From Asterias amurensis (taxonomy: Eukaryota > Echinodermata > Asteroidea > Forcipulatida > Asteriidae), in the NCBI RefSeq assembly GCF_032118995.1, contig NC_092663.1, positions 8,246,001-8,310,000 on the forward strand: a stretch of DNA of 64,000 nt. The letters are read 5' to 3'. The notes beneath the pieces are model-generated. The model saw only the letters and a list, made by a program, of their open reading frames with translations. It searched no databases and was not told the origin of the DNA. Within the stretch, counting starts at the first letter, position 1. Each line of letters starts with the position of its first letter. Positions 1 to 11,475 of this stretch are shown here, piece after piece. The translations under genes were made by a program, and so were the position numbers.

Positions 1-145
1 TAAAGATCTTATGGGCTAGAATCTGTTTTTAAAAACATAGTACAGTGAAATGGACTTAAACTATTTCTGTGACGTCACTCAATTGTTGAAAGTGTAGATT
101 ATTTTTTACAAATCTACACTTTGTTACGAATCTAAAGTTCGTAGG
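1..145. other. Unassigned AT-rich flank
   Basis: No coding potential or recognisable repeat is visible before the tRNA-like head of the SINE. A short palindromic stretch near 92-120 (fragment AGTGTAGATT against AATCTACACT) could form a small hairpin. Confidence 0.4.
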
Positions 146-510
146 GTGTCGTGGTGGATAAGAGCACCGAACTCAAGCTCTAGTGCTTCTGTTCAACAGA
201 GTGTGGGTTCGAGTCCCGGTCATGACACTTGTGCCCCTGAGCAAGATACTTAACTATAATTGCTTCTCTCCACCTAGGGGTAAATTGGTACCTGTGAAGG
301 CAGAGATGGTTCTTGTGATTGATTTAGACGAGTAGCGCATATAAGTGTTGGAAAAGGCTGTATACTCCCCACCAGGGAGCTCAGATGGTTTAAGGAGTGA
401 TTTAAGGCCCAGTGACCAGGGTAATAATGTGAAGCGCTTTGGGACGCCCTCCGGGTGTGAAAAGTGCTATAAAAATGGGTTATCATTATTATTATTATTA
501 TTATTATTAA
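146..510 (+). mobile_element. tRNA-Leu-derived SINE with (TTA)n tail
   Basis: The first 83 bases (146-228) fold like a class II tRNA. The acceptor arms GTGTCGTG and CATGACAC pair with one G-U, there is a Leu-CAA-like anticodon region (ACTCAAGCTCT), a long variable arm, and a B box GGGTTCGAGTCCC. The unrelated body contains GAAGCGCTTTGGGACG and CCGGGTGTGAAAAGTGC, and a TTA microsatellite closes the element at about 481-510. A tRNA head, unrelated body and simple 3' repeat define a tRNA-derived SINE mobilised by a LINE partner. The head carries extra sequence and is fused to repeat DNA, so I do not call it a functional tRNA gene. Confidence 0.8.
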
Positions 511-1524
511 GTGGAAAGTTAGTGAAACAGACATATTGACAAGAATTATAATTGTTGTCCCTGCCTCCTGTTGTTACGGTGTTTTGTTGTGGGTGCTTTT
601 TTTTAATAATCTGGATTAGCTTTTGTTTTAATGTTTGCTGATGTGTGATTTGTAAATGTTTCAGTGCAATCTCCTTATTATAATAGTTATATTTGTATCG
701 TTGGCAGGGGTCTGGTTTTACACATCTCTTGATGATGATACTTTTGTTTAACCTTGACAGCCCCTGTCCAACTTGTAATTCATTGTGTATGTCTGAAGAT
801 TTAAAATAAATAAATAAATAACTAAATAAATAACTAATGCATAACACTAATAGGTTTTACCCTCAATAGCCTACACACATTGGAAAGAACTCGGGGGAAA
901 TAATAAGGAAGATTTCTTTCTCACAATTAAAGAACTTTCGATGGATTAGACTCTGTTTTTAAAGAACAAAGTAGTTCAACCAAGCATAAATAGACCAAGA
1001 AACTTTATATTTTATTTCACTTTCCAATATTATGACTACAACCACCATACAGAAAACAAAAGCTTGTGTGAGAAAGAGATTAGAGAACTCTCCTTTTGAA
1101 GGGTTCCGTTCATTAGATCTTAATCGTTGTGTATCAACAATGAAAGCGTTACTTTGATTTCCTGTTTTACATGTGTAAGACTTCTTTATTTCTTTCTTTT
1201 TGCCCTCCCCTATAAACAAATAATAAAGGATATACAAATATGAAACAAAATAAAGGTGCAATGTAGGATGAACTAACAATAACAGATTCTAACTTTTTGT
1301 TTCTTTTGGGAGAAATCCTATCTCCTTGGGGTCACACTGTAGAAACCAAAAATTAAGGTTACAAAGTTAGACTAGATGAGAAAATGCCACTAGATGAGAC
1401 ACTAGATGACACTAGATGAGAAAATGTTCCAGGGATTTATTTAGTTTTATTGTATTTTACATTTCTCACAATTCCAAAAAACCAACACGATCCCTTTAGT
1501 TGTTCCAAAATGGATATTCATGAC
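511..1524. other. Intergenic, with a LINE/SINE-like 3' tail
   Basis: No gene is seen. At 700-838 the sequence CAGCCCCTGTCCAACTTG followed by (AAAT/AAATAACT)n looks like the 3' end of a non-LTR retroelement. A short ACTAGATGA repeat lies at about 1370-1420. The remainder is unassigned AT-rich DNA. Confidence 0.35.
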
Positions 1525-1640
1525 AACAGGCCTATTCATCACCAGGCAGGCCATGATCTCCATTGCCCCTGGTCTTGGCGCCTCTTCAAAGGTTTCCAAT
1601 CGACTTTAAGATTTTCCAATAAGCCTTTCTAAAATGAAGT
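1525..1640. repeat. Dispersed 'CCTTGGTGCCC' repeat, diverged copy
   Basis: Contains GGCCATGATCTCCATTGCCCC followed by a diverged TCTTGGCGCC, then TTTTCCAATAAGCC. It matches the order of motifs in the better-preserved copies near 9830-9990, 42157-42212, 50478-50632, 56818-56920 and 62262-62400. The family is not one I can name. Confidence 0.5.
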
Positions 1641-2595
1641 TCCAGGCATTTGTGAGTTAACAGTTTCCATGACTTTGTACCAAATTACAAAACTTGTAAC
1701 TTGAAGTCATCTTCACAAAGTTCAAGAATCGTCATAAAAAGTTAATGGATTATTGACCTCACATTAGAAACCAGGAAACGTAAAGTTTTCCTCTCAACTG
1801 GTAGCCAGTTATAAATGACACCACAGCCTGACCACTTCCAACAAAAAATACCGTTCATTGTTTCAACTTTAATTACAGATGACGAACTGTCATTTGCAAT
1901 ATCACATGTCTTGGCCTACTGGTCAGTTGCAAAGGAAGTACATGCATCCTCATGAAGTCTAGACCTTACGTAACGGAACCCAAATGGAAAAATAATAATC
2001 CTAAGTTATTTTTATGGGTAGAAACGTCTCACTGAGCTGATCATTGCAAATCAACGATTACATACTAAAAAAAATTCTAAAAGAAAATTGTAAATATCAA
2101 AAGACTAGCAATTATCAATGCATTATCATTTTCAAATTTTACTCAATCAAAATGTATGTCATAGCATGCAGGAGGGCGCCCTCACGTAGAGGTCAAAGGA
2201 GGTTGCTCATTGGTCCAGTTTCCATATACATGTCCTGTGTGCTGCAGCACTTTCTTTGACAATTCTTTTGACAAATACATCCGATGCATTTATGACTAAG
2301 TTTATCCCTAGATGCATGTTTTCTATGCATCCTGCTCACGCTACATGCAGCAAAATGCAACAGAGTTAAAATGAAAAACCTGATACATTAAAATACAGCA
2401 AAATGCAACAGAAGATTTTCATGAATAGCCAGGTTTATGCCACTCAGCCTTGGCACTGGGTAGTTAACCTGCTAAAAGCACCAGTATGCTCCCAGTTTGC
2501 TAGGGAGTTCCTGGTGCACTTCAATCTCCTTATAATCTTAGCCCTATTAAAGGACTCTTCCTCTGTACACAGACACAGAGTCCTAACTATTAGGC
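1641..2595. other. Intergenic, nothing identified
   Basis: Reading frames are short and without recognisable domains. A short direct repeat of CAGCAAAATGCAACAGA occurs at about 2348 and 2397. No gene, RNA or complete repeat is supported. Confidence 0.4.
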
Positions 2596-2741
2596 TTCAT
2601 TTCTGGGGCGGAAAATTTTCAAAGCTTCATAATTTAAATCTTACCTGCAAGAAGCCACTGATCTCAACAAATTCACATTTTTTTGCGGTGGCTTCTTGCA
2701 GGTATTAAGTTACGAGTTTAGAAAACGATCCGCCCCAGAAA
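2596..2741. repeat. Short hairpin-forming inverted repeat (MITE-like)
   Basis: Left arm TTTCTGGGGCGGAAAA and right arm ATCCGCCCCAGAAA are complementary at the ends. An inner arm CTGCAAGAAGCCAC pairs with GTGGCTTCTTGCAG. The element could fold into one imperfect hairpin of about 145 bp. No target duplication was established. Confidence 0.65.
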
Positions 2742-3883
2742 TGGACCCTGATATCCAGGACGTCACTGTAGTATAATATGAAAGTGTAAGGCCGCCAGGG
2801 CTACTTATAATCCGTGCTGTAAACTTCACATGTTATTTATTTAATTCTGGTTGTGAAACCGCAAGGACTCTCTGAAAAGCAAATCTACTCACTACACTAG
2901 CCTAGATTACAATCCCATGGAGAGATACATGAGAGAAGACAAAGAAGGAAGTTTCAGTTTTTAGATGTGGGAGGAAAACCCCATAGTTAATTATTCAAGG
3001 AAAAACCCACGTAATCAGGTAGGGACTGAAAACCCATAGTCCCAGATATCCCAGAAGTGGACATTGAGGGAAGATAGAAGAACCTGATCATCCAAATGTA
3101 AACAAGAGAATGGGATGTAAAAACCAAGTGCTACATGTAGCTACATGTAGTGTAACAAAGTCCTACAACCTTTACCAATGGTCTTTTTTATGCAGCAGGG
3201 TCACAGTAGTAGTTGTTGTTTTTCCATTTTAATCAGTGATGGTGAGATTTTGATAACGTTTCTCTCTTTGAAAAACTGGAACTACCCCATTTATTGCTCA
3301 TACTAAATTTTTGTAATTAATTCTGTGTTTTTAAAATGTAATGTTTTTTTGTTTTTCTATAAGTATCAAATTTGAATCTTTTTAGTGCACACAGGGAAAA
3401 CAATTTTCACTTTTTACTTGTAATCTGTGATGAAATAAATAAATAAATTGAATTGAATTGAATTGAATTAGGCCCTATAGGCTTGAAATTATCTCAAACT
3501 GTTGCTTATTAAAAACGGGATTTTAGTGCACTCCCAGTCAGGGTTTAAGAATTTGATTGGATCAGCCCAGTGAGCCGAGAGATTTTAATTCTTTGAGCAA
3601 CCCAAGGACACGTGGTCAGATGACAAAGAAGAAAGAATTATTCAATGACAACGTTTCTCGTGACTGAGCACCACTACTTGAACACGAGAACTCCACCAAC
3701 TTTCATTATTGTTATTGTAGTAAGTTTTAACTTGTGATCATTGAGGAAGGAAACATAAAAATGCCTTCCTGATTGAACAGGGCTTCAAGGTTGAGCTATT
3801 TTGTGTCATCCGTTCAGAACCCATTTCCTGATGATATTGTTTTGCACCCCTTTGTCACACCCCACAGCAGGACAAACAGTTCA
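2742..3883. other. Intergenic with a probable LINE 3' tail
   Basis: No gene is seen. At about 3300-3470 an A/T-rich tail with (AAAT)n followed by (TTGAA)n is typical of the 3' end of a non-LTR retroelement. A CTACATGTAG dimer lies at 3133-3152. Confidence 0.35.
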
Positions 3884-4143
3884 GGGGTGGATTTCACAAA
3901 GGTAGTCCTAACTTATGACTAGTCCTAGGCAATGCTAAGAGTCAGACTGGTCCTAAGTTAGGACCAGTAACTCATCCTAACTTAGGACTGGGGTGGATTT
4001 CACAAAGGTAGTCCTAACTTAGGACTAGTCCTAGGCAATGCTAAGAGATAGGACCAGTCCTTAGTTTGGATGAGTTTAATAATATCTCTTAGCATTGCTT
4101 AGGACTAGTCCTAAGTTAGGACTACCTTTGTGAAATCCACCCC
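3884..4143. repeat. Palindromic MITE family 'TAGTCCTAACTTAGGACTA', one half plus one full copy
   Basis: The arm GGGGTGGATTTCACAAAGG starts at 3884 and again at 3990. The complementary arm CCTTTGTGAAATCCACCCC ends at 4143. Thus a left half-copy (3884-3989) abuts a complete palindrome (3990-4143), suggesting arm duplication or nested insertion. A related copy is at 56066-56218. Confidence 0.8.
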
Positions 4144-4871
4144 AGGGCTCAAGTTTTGAAAACAAATCCATAAGACCACAGGACTTGTATCTCAAAAAGA
4201 TCACAGGACCAGAGATAGTTTTACAAAATCAGAAATATATACTTCCTACAAAAGTTTAATTGATGCATGCATTTTGACTGTTTTTATTTTAATAAGCTTG
4301 ATGAAATGTAAGAGAAGATTGATCTCATTTGTCGTCATGATTAAATTATCTTTCATTACTCAATAGAATTGAAACAGTATTAGCTGTTCAAGATATTACA
4401 AAGTGAGGTATTGTGATATTGAATTGAAAATCATTAGACTGCCGGATTTTGCGAAATCACAAATTTACTGTCCCCATGCTAAAATCACTGGCCTCAGGCC
4501 TGTGGTCCAGTGTCAAGTTAGAGCCTCGTTGCGATTATCACCCTCCTCTCAATGGCCGTCATCGGGAGGAGGGGTACATTATATTGCAACTACCTGTAAT
4601 TAGAGCCCTGCAGTTGAATAGTTTCAAATCGTCGGACAACTGAGAAATTAATCTTTTACTAAAAATGTGGACACCTTTTGCGTACAGCCCTTTATAAATG
4701 CTGGCGAGGAGTGGCACTTACCTATGCACTTTATACAGTTGAGAACCTTTAGTAAGTTATGACCTTCTTCAGTTCAGGAAATTTAGTTCACTGTCAAATT
4801 CAAAATTCGAATGTACACCCCAAAAAATGAAAAAATTACTGGATCAAGCCAAAGAGCAAAGACTTCTTTAT
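4144..4871. other. Intergenic, nothing identified
   Basis: AT-rich sequence with only short, domain-free reading frames and no clear repeat structure. Confidence 0.4.
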
Positions 4872-5120
4872 GGGTGCCTTCTCCCCGCATCGACCCTGGT
4901 CTGCCCCGGTCTGTTTGAATAGCTTTGACGTCATTCCAAGGGCTCACCCGGGTCAGCCACCAGTGCCCTGCTTGTGGAGTGGGTCACTTGGGGGTGACCG
5001 GAGGTGCATGACGTCACCACAAGAGGGCAAGTGTGATCGTACGATTAGCTCTTGTCAGGGGTTCGCCCGAGTGAGCACTGCGGGGTCGACCTACATGTAA
5101 GAAAGCTTATCGAACGCACC
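4872..5120. repeat. 'GGGTGC...GCACC' terminal-inverted-repeat element
   Basis: A GC-rich 249-bp unit beginning GGGTGCCTT and ending CGAACGCACC. Its internal segments CTCACCCGGGTCAGCC and GTGGAGTGGGTCACTTGGGG recur in opposite orientation at 37582-37835, with an end fragment at 60824-60951. Structure suggests a non-autonomous DNA transposon. I could not define a target duplication, so the superfamily is open. Confidence 0.65.
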
Positions 5121-5675
5121 TATGATTCACAATGATGATCATACAAAAATAGATCTGGGGAATTTTCCATTCCCTGCAACGCACTGTAGAGTTACAATGT
5201 CGCCCAAATCTAGCTGAGCATGCTGACGTTTGTGAACAAAATGTATCCTGGTGTCATGGGTTTCTGATAGGATAATGGGAACATTGGTCACAATTTTGTA
5301 CAAGACACTTGCACTTCATTGTGTGTTGAATCTTAAAGAAGTTTTGGTCTTACCAATTACCATTGAGGAATAAGAGCCTCCATAGTCTTACAAGTTGCGA
5401 GAGATCTTTCGCCATTTATGTGGTAATGCATGCACGTAACATTGGAGCAGCATCAAATATGTTTCTGATACTTTCATTGGTTGGCATTTTAATAAATATT
5501 CAGAAGCATAAGAACTGTATGGCGTGCAAATAAATTAAAAAAATTATAAACTTTTGGTCCTAAGTAAGACATTGATATCTTCATTACAATCACCCCCCCC
5601 CCCCCCAACCTGAAGCATTTCCAGCATTTATTCTCAAAATGATGAAGCCTTACGAAAGCAAGGACCTACATTGTA
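5121..5675. other. Intergenic, nothing identified
   Basis: No gene. A poly-C tract lies near 5591-5607, and the rest is unassigned. Confidence 0.4.
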
Positions 5676-6102
5676 GCCCCATAAATCGGTCCAATCCACT
5701 GCATATCATTGGTCTGATATTAAAGCAAGTGGACACTATTGGTAATTGTCAAAGACTAGCCTTCACAGTTGGTGTATCTCGACATGCATAAAAATAACAA
5801 ACCTGTGAAAATTTGAGCTCAATCGACCATCTAACTTGAGATAATAAGAGAAAAAACCACCCTTGTCACACCAAGTTGTGTGCATTTAGATGGTTGATTT
5901 TGAGACCTCAAGTTCTAAATGTGAGGTCTCGAAATCAAACTCGCGGAAAATTACTTCTTTCTCGAAAACTATATAGCACTTCAGAGGGAGCCGCTTCTCA
6001 CGATGTTTTATACCATCAACCTCTCCCCATTACTCGTCACCAAGAAAGGTTTTATGCCAATAATTATTTTGAGTAATTACCAATAGTGTCCACTGCCTTT
6101 AA
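5676..6102. mobile_element. TTAA-flanked palindromic element next to a hAT-like end
   Basis: Bases 5676-5719 match the terminal repeat of the 827-bp element at 6717-7543 (AGCCCCATAAATCGGTCCAA). They are immediately followed by TTAA (5720-5723) and the arm GTGGACACTATTGGTAATT. The complementary arm ends at TTAA 6099-6102. So a TTAA-target palindromic MITE (5720-6102) abuts, and may have inserted into, a truncated hAT-like relic. The TTAA target is what piggyBac-type elements use, but no transposase is present. Confidence 0.75.
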
Positions 6103-6180
6103 AGTCTTTCGCAATTGCCTCCGTTGCCCTTGTCATTGCCTTGGTGCCCTTGAAATGCTCCAGTAGAAATTCACTGACAG
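6103..6180. repeat. Dispersed 'CCTTGGTGCCC' repeat fragment
   Basis: Contains GCCTTGGTGCCCTTGAAATG and CTCCAGTAGAAATT, shared almost exactly with 9862-9902. Confidence 0.6.
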
Positions 6181-6220
6181 TGACACTACTAAATCTTTAT
6201 CTGTCACCTGGGGTCCTACA

Positions 6221-6671
6221 ACTTGCCGTCAACTCGCCGTAAACTCACTTACGGTGCGGTTTGTGCCGTCATTTCGCCGTCAACTCCCCCAATATACATT
6301 TAAAATCCACAAAAGAAGCATAGAACTGTAGTGTATCAGCTCATAGTCATAGAGAATACGCGTAAGTTTTACATGTTTTAGGTCATATTTCGGAATAAAA
6401 TTCGAGTTTTTTTCTCGTGAAAAAAATATCTTGAAGCAGCAAAACCGTCACCGCCATCTTGCTTTTTGACATGGATTAGTCTTGGCCCAAGATGTCAATG
6501 TTTGGTACTTTTTTTTTATCAACTCAGAGTCGTTTTGGGGAATGAATTTACCGAAAACTATGAGAAATAATTTATGTAGTTTTAGCCCAGACTTACACTT
6601 CCGTGCCCCATTTATAAATTTTTCATGTAAATTTAATGAGTTGACGGCACAAAAATGAGTTGACGGCAAGT
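6221..6671. mobile_element. Inverted-repeat element with ACTTGCCGTCAACTC ends
   Basis: The left end ACTTGCCGTCAACTC is complementary to the right end GAGTTGACGGCAAGT. Each end also holds an internal second copy of the GCCGTCAACTC motif. The 451-bp interior has no transposase. Likely a non-autonomous DNA transposon; the target duplication is unclear. Confidence 0.65.
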
Positions 6672-6708
6672 AGCAGTCATTTGTCGATGATGTGAACATT
6701 ATTAATTT

Positions 6709-7551
6709 GTTTGGGATAGCCCCATAAATCGGTCCAATCCACTCCGTATCCTTGGCCCCAGCACCACCGATATCAAAACCTTTCGCTTCCTTGAAAAACC
6801 ATCTGCAACGTTCTGCATCATGAAACTTACCGATCTAATACTTCAGAAGTTGCAGATACATGTAGCACTACACTTGGAATCGTTCACATAGGTATCACAG
6901 TTTTTGAGTAAAAATCATGTGAATTTTGCGTGTGAATTTTCTCAACTAACGCTCTTTTACCGCAATGCCGATTGTCCCCAGAGACCGTGCGCAGATTTTT
7001 TCCCAGGACAAACGTGTGGAATCATCTGCACACGTTCGTCCTGGGAAGAAAAGATACCCAATCCGCGCTTTGAACTATTCTTTGTAGTTCCCAGACGCGT
7101 GTCCATATGTTTGTACACAAAGCACTGATTGGGGAACCATTCTTTGTAGTTCCCAGACGCGTGTCCATATGTTTGTACGCGAAGCGCGGATTGGGTATCT
7201 TTTCTTTCCAGGACGAACGTGTGCAGATAATTCGACATGCTTGTCCTGTGAAAAAAATCTGCACACGGTCGGGGGACAATCGGCATCGCGGCATTAGCGG
7301 TAAAAAAGAGCAGTAGTTGAGAAAATTCACACTCAAAATTCACTTGATTTTTACTCAAAATCTGTGATACCTTTTTGAACGATTCCAAGTGTAGTGCTAT
7401 TTGCAACTTCTGAAGCATTAGATCGGTAGAGTTTCATGATGCAGAACGTTGCAGATGGTTTTTTAAGGAAGCGAAAGGTTTTGATATCATCGGTGGTGCT
7501 GGGGCCAAGGATACAGAGTGAATTGGACCGATTTATGGGGCTAGTTTGGGA
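6709..7551. mobile_element. hAT-like non-autonomous palindromic element with 8-bp target duplication
   Basis: An 827-bp near-palindrome (6717-7543) starts TAGCCCCATAAATCGGTCC and ends with its complement. It is flanked by identical 8-bp direct repeats GTTTGGGA (6709-6716 and 7544-7551). Eight-bp duplications are characteristic of hAT transposons. The centre holds a tandem repeat containing GTAGTTCCCAGACGCGTGTC. Reading frames within it are products of the palindrome, not genes. Confidence 0.8.
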
Positions 7552-7602
7552 TAACCCCTAGGCCTAGCCCTCTGTCCTTAACCAGTGATAACAAGTATTT
7601 AG

Positions 7603-8238
7603 TACTACCATGGAGGAAGGAATAGAAGGAGCTCGAACGATCCGCAAAACCGCAGAGTAAGAAAAGAATACCCTGACAATGCCCGTCTGACCAGTGGAAA
7701 AAGATAGGACACCTCCAGCTGGACGGCCGATTAAAGAGCAGGATTAGATCTCTTTGTACAGAACGTGCGGTACCGCCGCTCTGCACCGTTGCCTTCGTGT
7801 AAAGTTGAATCATTGGAGACCAGAATTGTGAATATACACGTTTTCATTTACCATTTGTGGTGTTTCACTGAAACATCATGGCAAATGTTTTCATTTTTTG
7901 TGACTTTCCGGTCACTAGCGGTGGTTCAAAATGTGGGTATTAGCACACGAGGGTGGTTGGTATTCAATTGTGTTTTTCGATTTGGTGAGCACAAGTGTAC
8001 ATACATTTTATCAGGTCTCAAAAAAGTTGTTTTTCTGTATCATATCCATACGACATACGACACCATGGTTGAGTGAAAAACCAAGTGCGCACGCGCAAAC
8101 TCACATAAGCCAGGTCGCTCATTGTCTGTATAAGGTATGTCGGTGATTACGAGGTGTTGTTAAACACCGCGGTACCGCAGGTTCGACTTTTCAAGTCCCT
8201 TCGTTCGAGCTCCTTCTATTCCTTCCTCCATGGTACTA
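7603..8238. mobile_element. Inverted-repeat element with TACTA target duplication
   Basis: The ends CCATGGAGGAAGGAATAGAA (from 7608) and its complement (to 8233) form terminal inverted repeats of more than 30 bp. The 5-bp direct repeats TACTA flank the element on both sides. No transposase is encoded in the roughly 626-bp interior. Confidence 0.75.
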
Positions 8239-9136
8239 CTCTACACTACACAAGTTACAGTAGAGTGGTAATAGTAGCCTATTTATTTTATTTAGGCCCT
8301 ATTATTTATAAAATAATAAAATAACAATATTGTTTATTCTATATAGTATAATATTAATAAACTATAAGTATAATTTCATTTAATAAAATAATATGTTGAG
8401 TACGTTTTCGTGACAGTACGATTATTATGCTTACCGGTGTTAAGTGCTTTTTAGATGCTTATTTTGGTGTTGGTCCTAAAAAAGATACGGGGTTTTTGCA
8501 GACCACTTTCCAAAGCTGAAAAGAAGGGGGTTGAAAAATGCTGGTTGTGTTGTGGACAATGAAAGAACGTCGAACACACACAATTCGATGCAATGAGCTT
8601 GCTGCATGAACAAATGAGCTGCATGAACAACACACAATTTCGCCGGTACGCGCACGTCGAACACACACAGTCTACCATAGAGTAGACAAGGCCACCAGCG
8701 ATATACTGGAGCGCACGTGACTCACTGTCAAAGGCCAAGGTGCCTGGGATCACGTGGTTAATATTTTTTCGTGTCACATGATTTTTTCGCCAGTCGCCTT
8801 TTTTTTTTTTTACTAAACTCAGAGCCGTGACTAAACTGTTAAAACAGCGCCCTCTGTGTGTGAAACAAGTGACAGCTTGCTCATGAAAATATTCCCCGTT
8901 GTTTGTTGTACGAACAAGCTGTTCAATTCAATGTATAACATTGTCATATAAATCCAAGACCAAGATGATTGGGTTACTAATTGAAAATTAATTAATCAGT
9001 CAGTTAATTATACCAAAAACTGTACTTACTCCACCCATCTCCGCCCTGGTCTGAATTAATAAAACAATAACTTGACAAATAGTGACTCAATCAAAATAAA
9101 AACCTTATTTGTACTACCCCTGCAGTCTTTTGACAA
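8239..9136. other. Intergenic, nothing identified
   Basis: A very AT-rich stretch (8270-8400) precedes a region with repeated GTCGAACACACAC motifs at about 8568 and 8656. No gene or complete mobile element is supported. Confidence 0.4.
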
Positions 9137-9426
9137 TTAAAGACATTGGACCCTTTTGGTAAACAGTATTATCCAAGGCCCACACTTCGTGTATCACAAC
9201 TTCTATATCAAAATAACAAACCTGTGAAAATTTAGGCTCAATCGGTCATCGGAGTCGGAAGAAAATAACGGGAAAAACCCTTGTATCCGCGCATTTTGCC
9301 GTGTCGTAAGCATTTCATGGAATAATATTTCAAGAGAAGTCTTTCACACTACCTTCTGTAAACCCTGCAAGTTATTTGTAAATATGTGAATTTTCTTTCT
9401 GTACCGAAAGGGTCCAATGGCTTTAA
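9137..9426. repeat. TTAA-flanked palindromic element
   Basis: TTAAAGACATTGGACCCTTT at the left is complementary to AAAGGGTCCAATGGCTTTAA at the right, and both ends sit on TTAA. The inner CCTGTGAAAATTTAGGCTCA matches the large TTAA family found at 5720, 10909, 22820, 28258, 53550, 61705 and 62734. Confidence 0.75.
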
Positions 9427-9829
9427 GAGCTTTTCAAAATTGAAAGAAAATTAATGGAAGTGAGAATAACAAAAAAATCTAGGGAATTCTAAAGGGGAAA
9501 AAGACTACCAGACTGACAGATAAATGTACACAATGGATATTGTAAAAGCTTCAACAATTTATTACAGCTTCAATTGATATGACAACATTAATGAACACAA
9601 CACTGTCAAGCATTTCAGCATTTATAACCAATGTACATCATGTTTGATGTGGATGTGATTTTTAATTGCCAAAGACAAGTACCTGCACTTTGTGTGATCC
9701 AAAATAACAAGTCATGGTGACTAATCAAAAAGAAACCCTTTGTATATGCCCAACTGTTTGCGATCAGCTGCAAAATGCATCTATAGCAGAACCTAAATTA
9801 GGCCTATATCAGGTTTGATACTTCACAGA
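9427..9829. other. Intergenic, nothing identified
   Basis: AT-rich DNA with no supported gene or repeat boundary. Confidence 0.35.
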
Positions 9830-9990
9830 GGCAACGAAGGCGATTGCCTCCAGGCCCCTGGTCAGTGCCTTGGTGCCCTTGAAATGCTCCAGTAGAAATT
9901 TACAATTTCCTCATAGGGTGCCCTTTACCAAGGAGAAAATGCCTTGGTGCCCTTGCCCTTTCAAAATGAAGCATACAGGCCTGCTATATA
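9830..9990. repeat. Dispersed 'CCTTGGTGCCC' repeat, best-preserved copy
   Basis: Carries GCCTTGGTGCCCTTGAAATG, TACAATTTCCTCATAGGGTG and CCTTTACCAAGGAG in order. The same block appears inverted at 62262-62400. Unnamed repeat family. Confidence 0.65.
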
Positions 9991-10265
9991 CATGTAGGTA
10001 CTGGGGCGACAGCTCTCTCTCTCTCTGACACAGCTCCCGGTTATGGAACTCACTTCCCAATCATGTATAATTAGGCTTCTCCATCACTTGAGACTTTCAA
10101 AAACAGGCTGAAAACACACTCTGCTTATGGTCAGGATCGTGTAAATGCTCATTCTGTTTTGCCAATGTTAAATCATATGATTGCATCTTACTATTTTGAT
10201 CTATGAGCATTTTTTTTTTTTTGCAGATTTGTGCGCATTATAAATGTTCTGTTTTATTATAAATA
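9991..10265 (+). mobile_element. Non-LTR retrotransposon 3' end fragment
   Basis: One forward frame reads LWNSLPNHV and, after frame breaks, a basic segment like FQKQAENTL. This resembles the C-terminal tail of LINE reverse transcriptases of the CR1/L2/Rex type (consensus W-N-S-L-P ... F+..LK+.L). It is followed by a T-rich 3' end and a (TAAA)-like tail. A truncated, inactive copy. Confidence 0.6.
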
Positions 10266-10908
10266 AAAGGTGGTTGCATTCAATAACTGAGTGAGGGTTG
10301 TGAATTCCATGTACAGCCAAAGGCCTGCTTTGATCAAGACAACACAGCCCTTGTAAGAGGGTACAACTTGATTATAAAAGGCAAACGTTAATTGACTAAT
10401 GACAAGGAAATCAAACTGAATTATTCATGAGCTGTATACAAATCATTTCCTCTTCCATTGGTCCATAAGGAAAGAAGTTTTCTTGTTTAAAAAATACACA
10501 ATGAGTCACAATACACAACATAATCATAAATATGCATGACCACCGATCTGCTGCTAAAGAAAACGCTGCAACCACTAATCAGCAAATAGTTTCGAATAAA
10601 TTTAGTGTATTCAACGGATAAAACCACTCAATGAATAAATTTATTCCGAGTGGTTTGACAATTTGGATTTTTATTGCTTTGTGAAATCGACCCCTGGATG
10701 GCTGAAACATGGTCATGAGGGGTCAACTTATCTAGTCTAGTAATCAAGCATGCCTATTTTGCAGGAACTAGTGCCCGAGCGGGCCCGAGCAGGCACTAAT
10801 CTTTTAATGTTTTACTGGTTACAGCGCCCTCTCTTGACCTGAACCGTGAACAGCATCCTCGGAAATTAAATGCGTTCCGTTCTTTTCCAAGAGTCTTGTA
10901 TTTCATGT
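10266..10908. other. Intergenic, nothing identified
   Basis: No gene. A short inverted repeat (AAATTTAGTGTATT/AATAAATTTATTCC-like) lies near 10598-10650. Otherwise unassigned. Confidence 0.35.
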
Positions 10909-11287
10909 TTAAAGACACTGGACACTATTGGTAATTGTCAAAGACTAGTCTTCACAGATGGTGTATCTCAACATATGCATATAACCTGTGAAAATTTGAG
11001 CTCAATCGGTCATCAAAGTTGCGAGATATTAATGAAAGAAAAAACACCCTTGTCGCACCATGGTCACTGCTGTGTGCTTTCAGATGCTTGATTTCTAGAC
11101 CTCAAGTTCTAAATCTAAGGTCTTGAAATCAAATTCGTGGAAAATTACTTCTTTCTCGAAAACTACATCACTTCAGAGGGAGCTATTTCTCACAATGTTT
11201 TATATACTATCAACCTCTCCCCATTACTCGTAATCAATAAAGGTTTTTTGAGTAATTACCATTACATGTAGTGTCCACTGCCTTTAA
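10909..11287. repeat. TTAA-flanked palindromic element
   Basis: Left TTAAAGACACTGGACACTAT and right AGTGTCCACTGCCTTTAA are inverted and both end in TTAA. The interior includes CTTCAGAGGGAGC and TCTAGACCTCAAGTTC, shared with other family members. Confidence 0.8.
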
Positions 11288-11330
11288 GACAGAGGTGTTT
11301 TATAAATACATGTGCGGACTGGCATAATTT

Positions 11331-11475
11331 GGTAAATAGTGTACATCTATTCCCCCTTGGGCCACTGAGTGACCACTGAGGAGGGACCCATTTTCCTCGG
11401 CCTTTGGCGTTGAGAAATAGGTCGCTCTACTGGCCACTCAAAGTGCCTCAGGGGAATAGATGTGCACTATTTACC
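11331..11475. repeat. Short inverted-repeat element
   Basis: The arms GGTAAATAGTGTACATCTAT and ATAGATGTGCACTATTTACC are complementary with few mismatches and enclose a GC-richer loop. Likely a small MITE. Confidence 0.65.

Noticed and set aside
274..847. Frames with poly-Ile, poly-Leu or poly-Asn runs
   Set aside because: Produced by the TTA/AAT microsatellite and AT-rich tail of a SINE and a retroelement.
6957..7418. Long - strand reading frame of 153 codons, plus several overlapping on the + strand
   Set aside because: They lie within a palindromic element and mirror each other on the two strands, as expected from inverted repeats and not from a gene.
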